Shown here: positions 37,646 through 49,847 of the stretch, in pieces
How the letters are laid out: every line of letters begins with the position of its first letter
Numbering within the stretch: the first letter of the stretch is position 1
NCBI RefSeq assembly: GCF_000165425.1
Contig: NW_001799522.1
Coordinates: 369,255-433,254, forward strand
DNA length: 64,000 bases
From: Paramecium tetraurelia
Taxonomy: Eukaryota > Ciliophora > Oligohymenophorea > Peniculida > Parameciidae
Reading direction: 5' to 3'
Translations under genes and position numbers: made by a program
The notes under the pieces: model-generated
Seen by the model: only the letters and a program-made list of their open reading frames with translations
What the model was told of the DNA's origin: nothing
Databases searched by the model: none

Positions 37646-38466
37646 ATGTTTAGATTGTTTGATTCCAATTATCAATAGATGAATCAAATTTTTGAAGATA
37701 GTGGGAATGTTCTCTGGCTTGGGGATTTTACTGCAGCATTAGACAGGACTCTTCTCGATTCTAAAGGGATTAAGACAGTGTTAACTGTTGCAACGGGCTT
37801 AGATGTTTCTTATAGAGAGGCTGGAATAACTCATAAGGTAAATAATTTCAAATAAGATAGGTTTATCATATCCTAGATTCAGAAACTGCAAACATAGGTA
37901 GATTATTTTCGGACACAAACACTTAAATAACTGAAGGTTTGAAAAGAGGATCAGTTTTAGTACATTGTGCTGCTGGAGTCTCTAGGTCTGCTTCAGTGGT
38001 GATAGCATATTTGATGAAAACAAAAGGTTTAGGGTTTTCAGAGGCTTTTAACTTTGTCAAAAAGAGAAGAAGTGTCATTTAGCCTAATTATGGATTTATT
38101 AAATAATTAAGAAATTATGAAAAAGAAGTCAAGATAGTAAAAAAGGAACCACTTCAACTAAAGGTAAGTGAAAATCCGTCAGATGGAAAGGGTTGGCAAA
38201 TGATGAAGAATTAAGAGAAGAAGACAGCCGATCTAAACATAGTTGGCCAACAAGCTGTTCAATAACGATAACCAAGTGTATTGGTTTAACCAAAAATCAC
38301 AACTTCAAATTCTACAAGAGCTAATTCTACTGTGAACTCGAAAAAGTTATTTGAACCATAGAAGACTTATTAAGGACCATAGATTGTAACCTATGCAAAA
38401 AATAATAAATTAGTTCTAAAAAATCAATTTGCAATGCCTGAGATAAAATAAAAAAATTACAAGTGA
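37646..38466 (+). CDS. Dual-specificity protein phosphatase
   Basis: A 265-aa protein, one intron at 37838-37860. The catalytic signature HCAAGVSRSAS (CX5R) is intact, preceded by VLWLGDFTAAL and followed by the AYLMKTKGLGFSEAFNFVKKRRSVIQPNYGF block typical of MKP-like DSPs. The general-acid Asp is likely in HILDSE. The C-terminal 100 residues are Lys/Gln/Ser-rich and disordered, without a lipid-binding or CH2 domain. It dephosphorylates Tyr and Ser/Thr, possibly on MAP kinases. No rhodanese domain, so it is an atypical DSP. Confidence 0.93.
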
Positions 38467-39057
38467 AAGTATACTTATTTATTTCATTTTATAAATTTAA
38501 GTCATTTCATTCATGTTATAAATGGATTTTGAATAATAATTGACTAATATTGAATTAATCAAATAAAAAAGTATTTCCAAATAGAATAAACTTTTTTTAT
38601 CAGTTAGTGGTTAAGACTCAGTCTTTATTTCAAAATCTTAATGATTAATATATTCCTGGCTAAAAAAATGCTGTATTAGTTTAAAAATTTAACTGTTATG
38701 TAATTGTGAGAGCAAATCAATCAAAATTATTATTTTTTCCTTCCTTTTTTAGGGTTATTATTTATACTTCAATTCTTATATCCCTAAATAATAAATAGTT
38801 ATTTTCTTCTTGATGTACAATTCAACAGACATATAAAAACTTCATCGAAGGAAAATAATTGAATATTTATATAGGATAATTCAGGTTTAGCTTTCATTGG
38901 TGTCTAATTAATACTGGTTGAGTATTTAAGTTATTTCATTTGTTTCAAAATATTGATCAATTGTAGAATTATTGGGTCTTGTCCACTATTGATACTTTCA
39001 AATTAATTGCAATTCTATTTAAATTCATTTGATTTTGAAATATATTAATAAAATCAA
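38467..39057. other. Intergenic, no gene seen
   Basis: About 590 bp of AT-rich sequence separating two plus-strand genes; no open frame worth calling. Confidence 0.5.
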
Positions 39058-42000
39058 ATGGACAGAAAGAAGTTATTATTTGAAAACAATTTGAAAAGTA
39101 ATTGTTAAGATCTTATGGCTGGAATAAGAGAAACAAAAGCGAAGGTAAATGAAATCCGTTCTAGGTGTGATTCCATTAAAAGAGGGAGTTCTAAGTAATT
39201 AATCCATTCATCAGCAATAGATAGCCTTTTGAAGTTAATAATAAGTCTTATGAAATATCAACTAAAACAAGTGGGAGTTTTATCAATTTGAAGGATAATG
39301 ATGTTTCTTATCTAAAAAAGAAAATTGAAGATTTGCAATTCAGAATAGATTCATAGGACTCAAAACTAAAGGCAAGGGAGAAGGAGATTGTGTATCAGCA
39401 ATCCCAAATCAAATAGTTTGTACTAGAGATTAATGAAATTCAAATAATCGAAGACAATTACAAAGAGGAGATATCAGTTTTGAATAAGGAAATATCATAA
39501 TGGAAGGAAAAGTACTTTGCAAATCTCAAGGAGTATCAGTTTCGTTAAGCTCAATAATCTCGATAGTCGTAATAAGAGCAAGGCCTCATGAGGAAGAAGT
39601 ATGAAGAAATAATCGAATAGCAATAAAGAGAAATGGAATCTATTGAAATTAGATTTGAAAATGAGAGGGAAAATCTCTATAGGGCACTTGAACTATAGAA
39701 TAAAACTTAGTCGAAAAACAACGAATTGAATGTAAATATAAATAGTATTGTTAGGAATTGATAATTCAATTGGAAGATAAAGAAAGTGAAACCCATAAAT
39801 TAAAAGAAAAGATTTAAGTGTTGGAGACGAACAAGGAAGAATTAAAATTACATCTATAATAATAGACTTCTAAACTGAATGAATAAATCAATAAAAATAA
39901 TTATGTATGAATCTTTATTCATTACAATAGATTGAATAATAAAGGAATCAAGAAATCTAAAATCTTTAATTTCAAGTACAAGTTAAAGATAAGCAAATCC
40001 AAAATTTATTAAGCCAAATTGGAGAATAGAGAAACAAAACGAATTTATAGGATTAGGAGAGACTGCAATAATTAGAAAATCTAAATAATTAACTAGTTTA
40101 GGAGATAAGCGTATTGGAAGGGGAACTTGCAAAATTGAAACAATAAGCTAAAGATTTTCAGAAGGTAACTTAATTAGAAAAAGAGAATGAAAATCTCTAG
40201 ATGATAATATAAGATCAAAAAGTATAGAACCATGATACAAAATAATAATTAAAGTTGCTTTAAGAAGAAATTAATTAATTAAAAGGATAAAATTAGAATA
40301 AATCTAATACAATTTAATTAGAATAAGAAATTAAATATTATGCAAGACTATTAAGTGAATTATAGGAAGAGAATGGAAAGCTTTAGAATTAGTTGCTGGA
40401 CTTTGAAGAAATAAATGAGGAACTACTACTATTGAGAAGGAATAATGAGGAATTATAATAATAATAAACTGAAGATTCCAAATTGGTAGAAGACTAATCT
40501 TTGAAAATCATATAGTTAGAATAAGAGTTAAATCATTTAAGACAATAAAATTAGTAGGAATCTATAATAAAAGAACTGAACAAATAAATAGAATAATTAA
40601 ATTAGATCAATAAAGAAAGGGAAGCTGAAATACTTTATTAGTAGGATTTGCTATTAAAATAAAATGTAAATTCAAAAGAGTTTGATAAATTAATAACAGA
40701 ATAAAAGGCTGAAAATAAGGAGTATTAGATATAAAATAACTAATTGACAAACTAAGTTGCTCTATTATAAAAATAAAATTAAGAAATTTTACAGGAATTA
40801 AAAAAAAGTTAGTTGGAGATTGAATCATATAATAAAAAACATGAAGAAAATTTACAAAAAATGCAGACTTTAGAAAAAGATAAATAATAAATTTAAAATA
40901 ATTTTGATCATCACATAAAAGAAATATAAAAAAAAGATGCTGAAAAGTTATCAAATTTCACATAATTAGAAAATGAAAATGCAAAATTGTATTAACAGAG
41001 AAATAAATTATAAGAAAGAATTGGAGAATTAGAAGAGGCAGCCAATCAACAATAGATTGAATTAAGTAATCTTAAAAAAGATAATGAAGAACTTCTAAAT
41101 CAATTGGAAACTTAAAATTCTCACTTAATTGATAATAATGAATAGGTTTAGAAAGTAAACTTCTTAAATCAGGAGTAGTAAAATATTATAAATGAGAAGG
41201 AGCTATTTATTAAATAACTAGAATCCTAGAATCAAGAGTTAGAACTTAAAGTAGAAAAATTAAGTATTGAGATACAAGAACAATAAGAGTAACAGTAGAA
41301 TTTCGAGAATTAATAAGAAGGAAATGATTAAGAACTCTTATTGTAGGAAATTGATTTGTTAAAACAAAAAAATTAAGAATTAGAAAACTAACTTAATTAA
41401 TAAATTGATGATGATGCAGAAGAAATAGATAAATTGGAAAAGGAACTCTATCATTAGAAATAGAATTATAATGAGTTAAAAATAAATTTAGAAGAGCTAT
41501 AAACTGGTAAGGAAGATTCGCAGAAAAGAGCGGAAGAAAAGGATGAAGAAATAGAGAGATTAAAATAGATTGTATTTGAATATTAGGAGTAATAAGATGA
41601 ATCAAAAAAATAAATAGAAGACTTATACAACAATCAAAAAGAATTGGCAATTGAATTGAGTGAAAATCAGAAAATCATTTAGGATTTAGAATCAACAATA
41701 GTTGAAAAAGAAGAATAAATTAAAAATCTTTAATAACAAACACCTTAAAATGATTTTATAAATTAGGAGACAGAGAAACTAATGTTTTAAGTGAAATAAA
41801 TGTAAGAATAGATTGAAGATTAAAATTAAACAATACTACAATTAGAAAATGAATTAAATAATAAAGATTCATAATTAAAATAGAAATTATATGAAATTAG
41901 ATAAATGAGTTTATAAACACAATTAATAGAAATCAAATTAACAAGGGAAATTGAAGACCTAAAAAATAAAGCATTTGAAGCTATTTAATAGAGGGTGAAA

Positions 42001-42972
42001 TACGAAAACGAACTATTGAAATTTTAATAGGAATCAGAAAAACAAATAGAATTATCAAGAATAGAGCCAAATAATTAATAATGCACCTATGAAAATGAAG
42101 ATTTAAGTCATATTGCTTTGGGAAAAGCTCCTGAAGCAGAAGATAATTAAGAAGAATATTCATAAAGTTTTGAAGAGTATTAAGAGGAAATTGAAGTTAA
42201 AGACTAAGAAAAATAGGAAGAATTGTAAGAACCTCAGATTAATATAATTTAAATTGAAGAGGCTCCATAAATAGAATTAGATAAAGAAGAAAATGAGGAG
42301 GTCTTTGAATTGTGTAATGCATAAAAACAAGAAGAGAATTCAGACTAGGAGTTAAAGGAGCCAATTGCTGAGATCATCTAAGACGATGAATACCAATAAA
42401 TCGAATTAGATGAAAAACCAAAAGATTAATTTGGAATTAATTAAAAGTATGAAACACAGAATTTGTTAGAACTTGAAGAACCTGAAATTAAAATAGTTCA
42501 AATGATTTAATAGCCATAAATCGAATTAGATTCACAGAAAAAAAATCAAGAAGAAGTTTTTGAATTAGGAAATGCAGCAGATGAAGAAGATGATGAAGAA
42601 GAACTCAAACAAGTTGTTTGTGAAATAGTTTAAAATCCACCTAATATATAGATTGAGTTGGATTAAGGAGATAATAATATTCCACATTAATAGAATCAAA
42701 CAAATAATCTTGGGGTAGAAAATCCAAAGGAGAAACCTAAAGTTGAAAAAGATCTTCTAAACTTATTAGATCTTTAGGAACCTGTAACAGAGATAGTTTA
42801 AGTTGAATAGTATGTATAATTGGAATTAGATTAAGAGAATTTTGAATTAAAAGAACCTGATCAGCAATTAGAAGAAGAAGTTGAAATTCAACTAGATAAG
42901 AAACCTTAAGAGTTTCCTGGGTAATATTTAGAAGAGGAAGAGGAATTAAGGAATGATTCATAATTAGAATGA
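39058..42972 (+). CDS. Giant coiled-coil protein, 1281 aa, with C-terminal degenerate repeats
   Basis: Introns at 39195-39214 (20 nt), 39732-39754 and 39905-39930; coding length is exactly divisible by three. From residue 85 to about 1010 the protein is almost continuous coiled coil, extremely rich in Glu, Gln, Lys, Asn and Leu, with most Gln encoded by TAA or TAG. The last 270 residues are acidic and carry five degenerate repeats ending in an [IVL]xLELD or IELD motif. No motor, zinc or membrane domain. Probably a cytoskeletal or basal-body scaffold; low complexity limits homology inference. Confidence 0.85.
42241..42905 (+). repeat. Five degenerate protein repeats with I/V-x-I/L-E-L-D core
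   Basis: Within the coiled-coil gene, five segments of roughly 40-55 codons end in related peptides: EAPQIELDKE, DEYQQIELDEK, QPQIELDSQ, NIQIELDQG and QYVQLELDQE. They are preceded in several cases by an EI[IV]Q or FEL element (VFELCNA, VFELGNA). The DNA has diverged but the peptide core is kept. Confidence 0.7.
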
Positions 42973-43027
42973 CTTATAAATTATGATAACATTAACTACA
43001 GTAAGTTAGTTATAAATATATCATCTT

Positions 43028-45404
43028 TCAATCTTATTCATCATCCAATATTAAAGGAGAGAGTGAATTACGATTATTTTCTGACTCACTTAGGGAAGTT
43101 GTTTACTTAAATGAGAAACGTAATGAAACTTTCCTACTTTTTCTTTTATTCAATTCTTCTTTTAATTTTTGATTGGCCTTTAAAAAGCGTCGTTATTGTA
43201 AATGCTCTTCAAAAGTTTTGGGCACTTTAATTTTCTCCTATAAGGCATCCAAATTTTTCAATTGGATTTCAGTCATTAGTTCATCAAGTTCTTATTAGAT
43301 AGCTTAAATGGTGTGATCTTTTTACTAGATTTATTTTTCAAGTTGAGTCATTTTTTTTTTAAACTATTATCTATCCATTAGTGACATAAAGGCTTCAGTT
43401 TCTCTCTCTTGATCATCATCTTCATTCTCTTCTTAAATTATTTTTTCTAATTAGAACTTTTGATTTGAGACTGACACTTTCAAATATTTATAAATATTTA
43501 CTTTCTTACTGGCTCTTAGAGCTTGAGACAGAATTCATATGTTTGAGTTGAATAGAACAAGAACGCTGTTAATTTCTTTTAAATTACTTCTCACCATGAA
43601 CTTCAATAAATTGGATTGCTTCTTCATAGGCTGATTTAATCATTTATTTTCTTTTTTGAGCCTCTTTAATCATTTTTGCTCCTTCATCTCTGAACTAATT
43701 TAAATATATGAGTTTGAAGTGCTTTTTTGATAGTACATAAAATTCGCATTTTTTTGTTGTCATAATTGTGTATTTTCTTTTTTCCCCATAAAACAAGATA
43801 TCAATTTCACCAAAATAAGATCCTGGTTTGATCATTAGGAATTTGAAATTCTCGTTATCTGGAATCACTAGAGCAAGCTTTCCGCTTTTAACAAAGTATA
43901 CTTCTTCTGCGTTATCACCAGTCATAAATAAATATTCATGAGCTCCTACTTTCAATGGTGTTAGAACAGGTCCTATTGCAGCTATAAAAGTAGGTGCTTT
44001 ATCTTGGAAATATTTAATTTCCTCTTACAATTACTTATTCATTATGAATGATAATTCAACCCTTAATTAAGGAGGTAGATCTTCCAAAAGAGTATTGTAA
44101 TTCAATAAAAGGTTTTTCTTACCTGATTTCAATTCATTCTTTACCTTTTAGAATATAGCATTTGAAATATGGAATTCTTTTTTAATGTTCTTCAAAGTAG
44201 AAACTCTATGAACATAAATGGAATTTGCGTGATCCATTCTATCTAAAAATGATGCTAAAGAACCAACAGCAAAAGAAAATATGTAGACTGAGACTAACAT
44301 CCAAAAGATAGCAAAAAGATATGAAGGCCACTTGTAGACTTTGACATCGCCATATCCAACCGTTAAAATAGTTTATACTGCCCAATACAAGGAGACAATA
44401 TATTGATCATATCCAGAGATGAAATTGTATTCCCAATCAGGATCTTCTGAGAGAGATGCTATGAAAAACCAAATGCATCCAGTTATATGACAACTGAATA
44501 TCAACAAAAAGAATGCATAAAGAAATCTTTCACTTCCTATATTGATGTTAATAACCTTTATGTACTCTAAATCCTTCAATTAGATCATTCTAAATATTTT
44601 AATCATTTTGATGACTCGATATATTTTTGGCAGTTTTGACAATCTCGTAATGTTTCTCGATTTATCATAATCTTGAAATATGAATTAGAATGGAAAACAA
44701 GACTAAGGATTATTTTCATAAATATACTATTAGATCCACAGCAAACCACCCTTTTAAGTAGTTGATGGCAATTAGTTTATGATCTTTGACTAGATTATTC
44801 TCTTCATCATAATAAGAACAGAGAAATGTGAAGATGATGTCGACCATAAACAAAAAGTCAATTGAGTTATCGAAGTCATCCCAAAAAGGGAATTCTCCAT
44901 CATCTATGAATGTCATCTTATACGGTGTAAATACACAAACATATCTAATAAATCGTATTATGATACATTAATACTATAAAAATGATTGCATCCCACGTTT
45001 ATTTTAATCTACTTTATTGAGTTATGATAAGTGAGAATTTGAGAGATTATGATGGTTCAGTATCCTTTATACGAGATAATCTTTTAATCTTAGAGGGTTT
45101 TATAACGTTAGCAACATTTCTATCATCTTCTTCTCCACTACCGTCTCTCGATCCTTCTTTAGACCCGAGAACTTTTTAAAAACATTCATTAGGACTTTGC
45201 TGAACTAAGGGAAAACTGGGTTGGGATACCCTCATTGTCTCTAAAGGTTGAGAATTATGAACAGAAGGCTCATCTTATTCTTATAGATTTATGGATTGAC
45301 TTCTTTTTCTAAACGATCATTTATCTTCTTTACTTACTGAGTTATTGTTTGGCGAATTTTGACTTTTCTGCCAAATTCCTTAGAGATGTATTGTTTCTTT
45401 GCAT
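43028..45404 (-). CDS. Cyclic-nucleotide-gated-type K+ channel
   Basis: A 759-aa protein with introns at 45309-45333, 44945-44966, 44704-44728 and 43477-43501. Order: Ser-rich N-terminus, S1 to S3 (SIDFLFMVDIIFTFLCSY), a charged S4 (PKIYRVIKMIKIFRMIQ), S5, a pore with the TVGYGDV K+ filter, S6, C-linker, then a cNMP-binding domain with GSYFGEIDIL. The classical RTA of the phosphate cassette is replaced by KRKYT, so ligand binding is uncertain. A C-terminal coiled coil of 130 residues follows. Its stop lies 55 bp from the convergent coiled-coil gene. Confidence 0.93.
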
Positions 45405-45479
45405 CATTGCTTTTTTATCAATGGGAGAACCAAAATGTTTTTGCATTAAAATTAATATACAAAAAAAATATTATTAAAT

Positions 45480-46793
45480 ATGGGAAATTAATAAGAAAAA
45501 CCAACACAACCAATAGTCAAACAATAATAATAACAATATCAGCAATAACAATAATAACAATCAAAGAAAAGTAATGAAGTACAAAACCAATATCAGATTG
45601 CTTATACTAAGACATTTAACACTTATTAATAAGAAAACAAAATCAATGTTTCGCATATTCCTATTGAGAATCAGCAATTAGTGAATTAATTTAATTAGTT
45701 CGTTTAATCAATATTCAAAACTGATACCCTAAGCTTATAACAATACTTGGATTTATGTGATATCTTAACAAAAGCTCCTGACTACAATGTTAAATATTTA
45801 AATAAGATGCGTCCAGTTGAATTGATGTTTAAATTCATGGGATATTCAGAAAATGACTCTATTGCAAATGAAGTATGTTTGAGTGTACTGAATATTTTGT
45901 TTACCATGATAAAAAGTGGAGAAGCAGCAAAATTTTTGATGAATAGAATATATGGTAATTAAATCATTCTATAAATAGATGATAGTTTAGATTCCAATTA
46001 AAGAGTAGGTTATGTGTGCAATAAGGTTAATTCCATAATGCCTCTGGTTGGCGATTACATTGAAGCCTTCTGGGTCAAAATATTTTCATCCAACCAAATT
46101 CAATCCAAATAGCCAAAACCTATAATAAAGTAAAGTTCTAAAATTATCGATGATGAAATATTCACTGTTCTCTCAACCCAAACTCATTTTTGTACAGAAA
46201 TGACATAATTATACAATAACTAAAGCAGTGGTACAAGTTTCAATAGATTGGCATGGAACATTTTAGGATATGGTGGACCAACACTTATACTTATTTATTT
46301 GGATAAGAAATGTAAATATTAATTATTATATGAAGTAAATAACCATCCAATAATATTTGGGGCGTATAATCCCAATCCTTGGAGTGATGGATTAAAATTC
46401 TAAGGAGATTCTGGATGTTATCTATTCTCTATAAGTCCAAGTTTCAGAACATATTCTACAACTGGTAATGGATAAAATTACGCTTATTTAAACACCAAAA
46501 ACATTGATAGATCTAAATACAAAGTGGGATTAGGATTCGGAGGGAATTCTGAACATACTTCATTTCGATTATGGATAGATGATGAGGTTGAGAATAGATC
46601 AAAAGTTGCCTCTGAAGATGACACATATCAACCTGGGTATATTGCAGGTGAAATTGAAGGATCAATAGGAATTGTCTTTATTGAAGTTTGGGGATTAGGG
46701 GGCAAATAAGCCTTGATTTAATAGGATAAATATAGATAGGAAAGGATGGAAGAGTAATTAATTGAGTATAATATTATAGATTAGAGAGAATGA
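45480..46793 (+). CDS. TLDc-domain protein, N-myristoylation-type start
   Basis: A single 437-codon frame without introns. It begins MGNQQEKPTQP followed by a poly-Gln tract (TAA, TAG and CAA codons), a likely myristoylated flexible head. Residues 85-215 resemble an all-helical BTB/BACK-like region (KYLNKMRPVELMFKFMGY). From about residue 220 a TLDc domain follows: FGAYNPNPWSDGLKF, GDSGCYLFSIS, VGLGFGG and SFRLWID are its hallmarks. TLDc proteins bind V-ATPase and protect against oxidative stress. The C-terminus is a short charged helix. Confidence 0.85.
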
Positions 46794-46932
46794 GGAAAGT
46801 AGATAAGAAATAATTCTTTAGTGGATTTGATCAGGCTATGTTTTTCGAAAAAACGTTTGCTCATAGAGATCAAGTAAGGGAGGAGATAGAAAAGGATTGA
46901 TAATATTGAAAGTGTATTTAATTTGTTTGAAA

Positions 46933-48814
46933 TCAACGATTTTTGAAATATTCAATTTTGTCATATTTCTATTTTTAAAGCGTCCAATTCTGATTAGCTT
47001 ATTATTTCTAGATAATTGATTTGATAATACATAATAACTATTTGGTTTATCACAAGTTTTAAGCCCCACTTTTTCAAGTTCTTAATGAAGGTTAGTTAAC
47101 TTGTCTTCATCTCCTCTCACAGTAAGATTCCCTACATTCTTGGTTCTTCCTGAGTTTATGGGATTTTTCATCTAAATATCCGAAATCTAGATGCCTTATT
47201 TTAATAAAGATCTTTTTAAATCCAAGGCATCAAAATTGTTATTGTCTGTTTGAAACTCAATAGTAATTTATTTTGATTTATTGATTATTGGTTATGATTT
47301 ACCTAGGGTAGAGTTGTAAATTTTTGTTTATCTAAGCTCCATTCAAAATTGAAGGAGACTTATTATCGCGTTATTTCTCTTTTAATGGCTATTCAGGGGG
47401 CTTATAATCTTTATTTTATTGAACTCCATCAAAGATATTTGATTAATGGAAATATTTGTTTTGCATTGTAAAATTCATTCTTGAAGGTGATCCAGCAGGT
47501 CTAGGTGAATTAGTGATATTTTAGTTATTGACATAATTTCTAGCTTATTTGGTCATACAATTTGGATCAGTTGGTTGTGTATCTGCACTTCTCTTATACA
47601 TGTAATTATCATTGGTCACTTGATAGAAGAAGTTGGGAGAATGATCTCTTCTTGGAGATTAACCCTTGTTCATATTTGCTGTTATTTATATAATTTTTTA
47701 ATTTAAATATCATCCATAAAATTACTTCAACTTTTCATTATTCTGTTGCAATCTAGTTTCATAACTCTTTGAGCTTGCACCTGCTCTAGATTACTGAAGC
47801 GATGAATCTATTAAATTGATAAGTACATTTACGTATATTTAATTAATTATGAGGAGTGTCATAAATAGATTAATAAATCAGTTTGCTTTAAGGTAGCGTT
47901 TAAGTAATAGGAGGATTAATGTCTTATTTTTTAGTTATTTATTTCGATTGATACTATTATTATTATTATAATTATTGTATTCCAGTAGCCTTTTTATTTT
48001 CTCTTATTTGTTAAGTATAATACTCCAATTCTTCGCCTAAATTAACTTAATGAATCTCCACATACTCATTTAAAGCATCATCTAAAATATAAATTAAACT
48101 TACTAATTTTTTGAAATTTGTCGTTATGGATACATATATCAAATATATTTTCCAAATAGTGCTTCAAAGCGTTATCAATATCTAGAGACAATCCTTCTAA
48201 ATCATGATCCTTCTCCTCAGATATCACAACTAAACAAGCCTTGATGTATTTTTGTGATTGCAGTCCTTTTTCTTATAAATCCAATTAATTAATAACAGTA
48301 TTCAGTTTATGATGCAATTCTTTTTTCTCTCCGGGATGGGCAGCCTATTTATGAATTTAAACAATACTTTGTGTTAATGAATTCTTTTCTATACTTCTTT
48401 TTCTAAATCATTACAGTAGTCATTAACTAATTAATGAAGATTTTTCTTGACTTATTCTATTTTACCATGAATTGTTTTAATAAGCTGAGAATGTTCTCCA
48501 TCAGAAAAATGATGTAATATTTCTCTTTCTCTAGAATATTGTTATCAATCTTACTCTTCGAATTTCACCTTTAGATTGTGAACATCATTAAATAGCATCT
48601 CTCTAACACTATCAATTGTATCAATATAAGGAGGTGTTCCTAATTGATTATGCCATTGAATATGTAATTTACAGCATTCTTTGCATAATGGCTTAAATAG
48701 TATAATTAACCTTACTTCTCTACATTAATCGTGTAAACAAAATAAAACAATGTCATTGATTCCATGTTTTGGACATTTTTCGTATGCTGGAGCTAATTAT
48801 TGTTGTTGTTGCAT
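46933..48814 (-). CDS. B-box zinc-finger coiled-coil protein (second copy type)
   Basis: Starts with a poly-Gln head, then a B-box: CPKHGINDIVLFCLHDQC, REPLCKECC and CKLHIQWH. Introns at 48692-48715 (24 nt, TGA-free, inside the B-box), 48345-48367, one near 48080-48110 and probably more in the 3' half. After the B-box comes a coiled coil of about 200 residues, then a poorly conserved basic region with GNLTVRGDEDKLTNLHQEL. It ends near TGA 46935-46933 if a 23-nt intron at about 47005-47027 is used. No RING or SPRY domain. Confidence 0.72.
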
Positions 48815-48985
48815 AACTGAAAATTAAATAAAAATAATTAATTTGAAAAATAATATGAAACCTGAAGAAATTCAAATTATCTCATTTTTAGATACACGCT
48901 AAGATCATACTTGAATATTAATAAAAATAGAATTAATTATAGAAACTGAGACTTTTAAATTGCCATGATTGTTGTCATTATAATT

Positions 48986-49704
48986 TCATTTATTCGATTT
49001 GAGAGAACCCTAATTCGCCACTTATTTTATTTTCTATTTAATTTACTCTTGATTCCCTAAATAAAACTCATCCTGGTATTACAATCTATCATTGAATTAT
49101 ATAACCAATGGAGTCGCAGTAGGAATATTCAATTCAAGCAGTTCTCTTATAAGAAAGATCACTTACATTATTCAGACAACTTCTTTATGATGCATAATAA
49201 AGCTCGTAATGAATTGCTATGACCAACCACAAGAACCTACTTATTTTAATTTATATCCTTCGCTATGCTATCCTCCCAATAGGGTCTGACTCTTATGGTT
49301 ACATCTTCAAGACTTTCACTATTTCCATCTAAAGACTACGGAGGCTTTTAGGAAAATGATCTTCTCCACTGTTTGATTTGCTCTTCTCCATACTTAATGG
49401 AAGCCTCTTTTTTATTCATGCCTTGCAATATTCCATAATGTCTTTCATTTAATCTCCAACTGCTTTATTGTGTCACCCATAGAGAATTCATTGTTTCCAA
49501 CATGACATTTGCTGATTTGATGGATCTCTTTAAAATGGATGTGTGGACTACATCAAAGTTATGATGATTTTATTATAATAACAGGGCAGCATGTTAAGCC
49601 TCCTGAACTCCCTTGGTTGATAAATCTACATCCAACCATCCACCAAATGAGTTAGTCTTATTTAAGATGCTTTCTCCATGACGAATCAAAACTAATTTCT
49701 TCAT
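48986..49704 (-). CDS. PGAM: 2,3-bisphosphoglycerate-dependent phosphoglycerate mutase
   Basis: A 231-aa enzyme with one 23-nt intron (49144-49166). The catalytic phospho-His is in [24 protein letters not shown] carries the general-acid Glu region, and [12 protein letters not shown] carries the second catalytic His. Substrate residues WLDVDLS and RRSFSQKPP also match. It converts 3-phosphoglycerate and 2-phosphoglycerate in glycolysis, in the cytosol. Slightly short at the C-terminus compared with yeast GPM1 (247 aa). Confidence 0.95.
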
Positions 49705-49847
49705 AATTTCAGATTTTTTGTTGATAAATATATTATTTTATGAAAGAAGTGAAGTAATAAATTAAAAGTATGAATTAATAATTGTGATTTTGAGAATGAT
49801 TTTCCTATAATTAGAGATCATTAATAATTTGAGTTGTTTATAATTTA

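Noticed and set aside
40607-42961. Several minus-strand ORFs opposite the coiled-coil gene
   Set aside because: They are mirror images of Gln/Glu/Leu-rich codons (giving Phe/Leu/Ile-rich peptides) and contain no motif.
45359-45574. Plus-strand ORF starting MTFLPNSLEM
   Set aside because: It overlaps the 5' end of the minus-strand K+ channel gene and the true TLDc start at 45480 in a different frame; the conserved protein uses the other frame.
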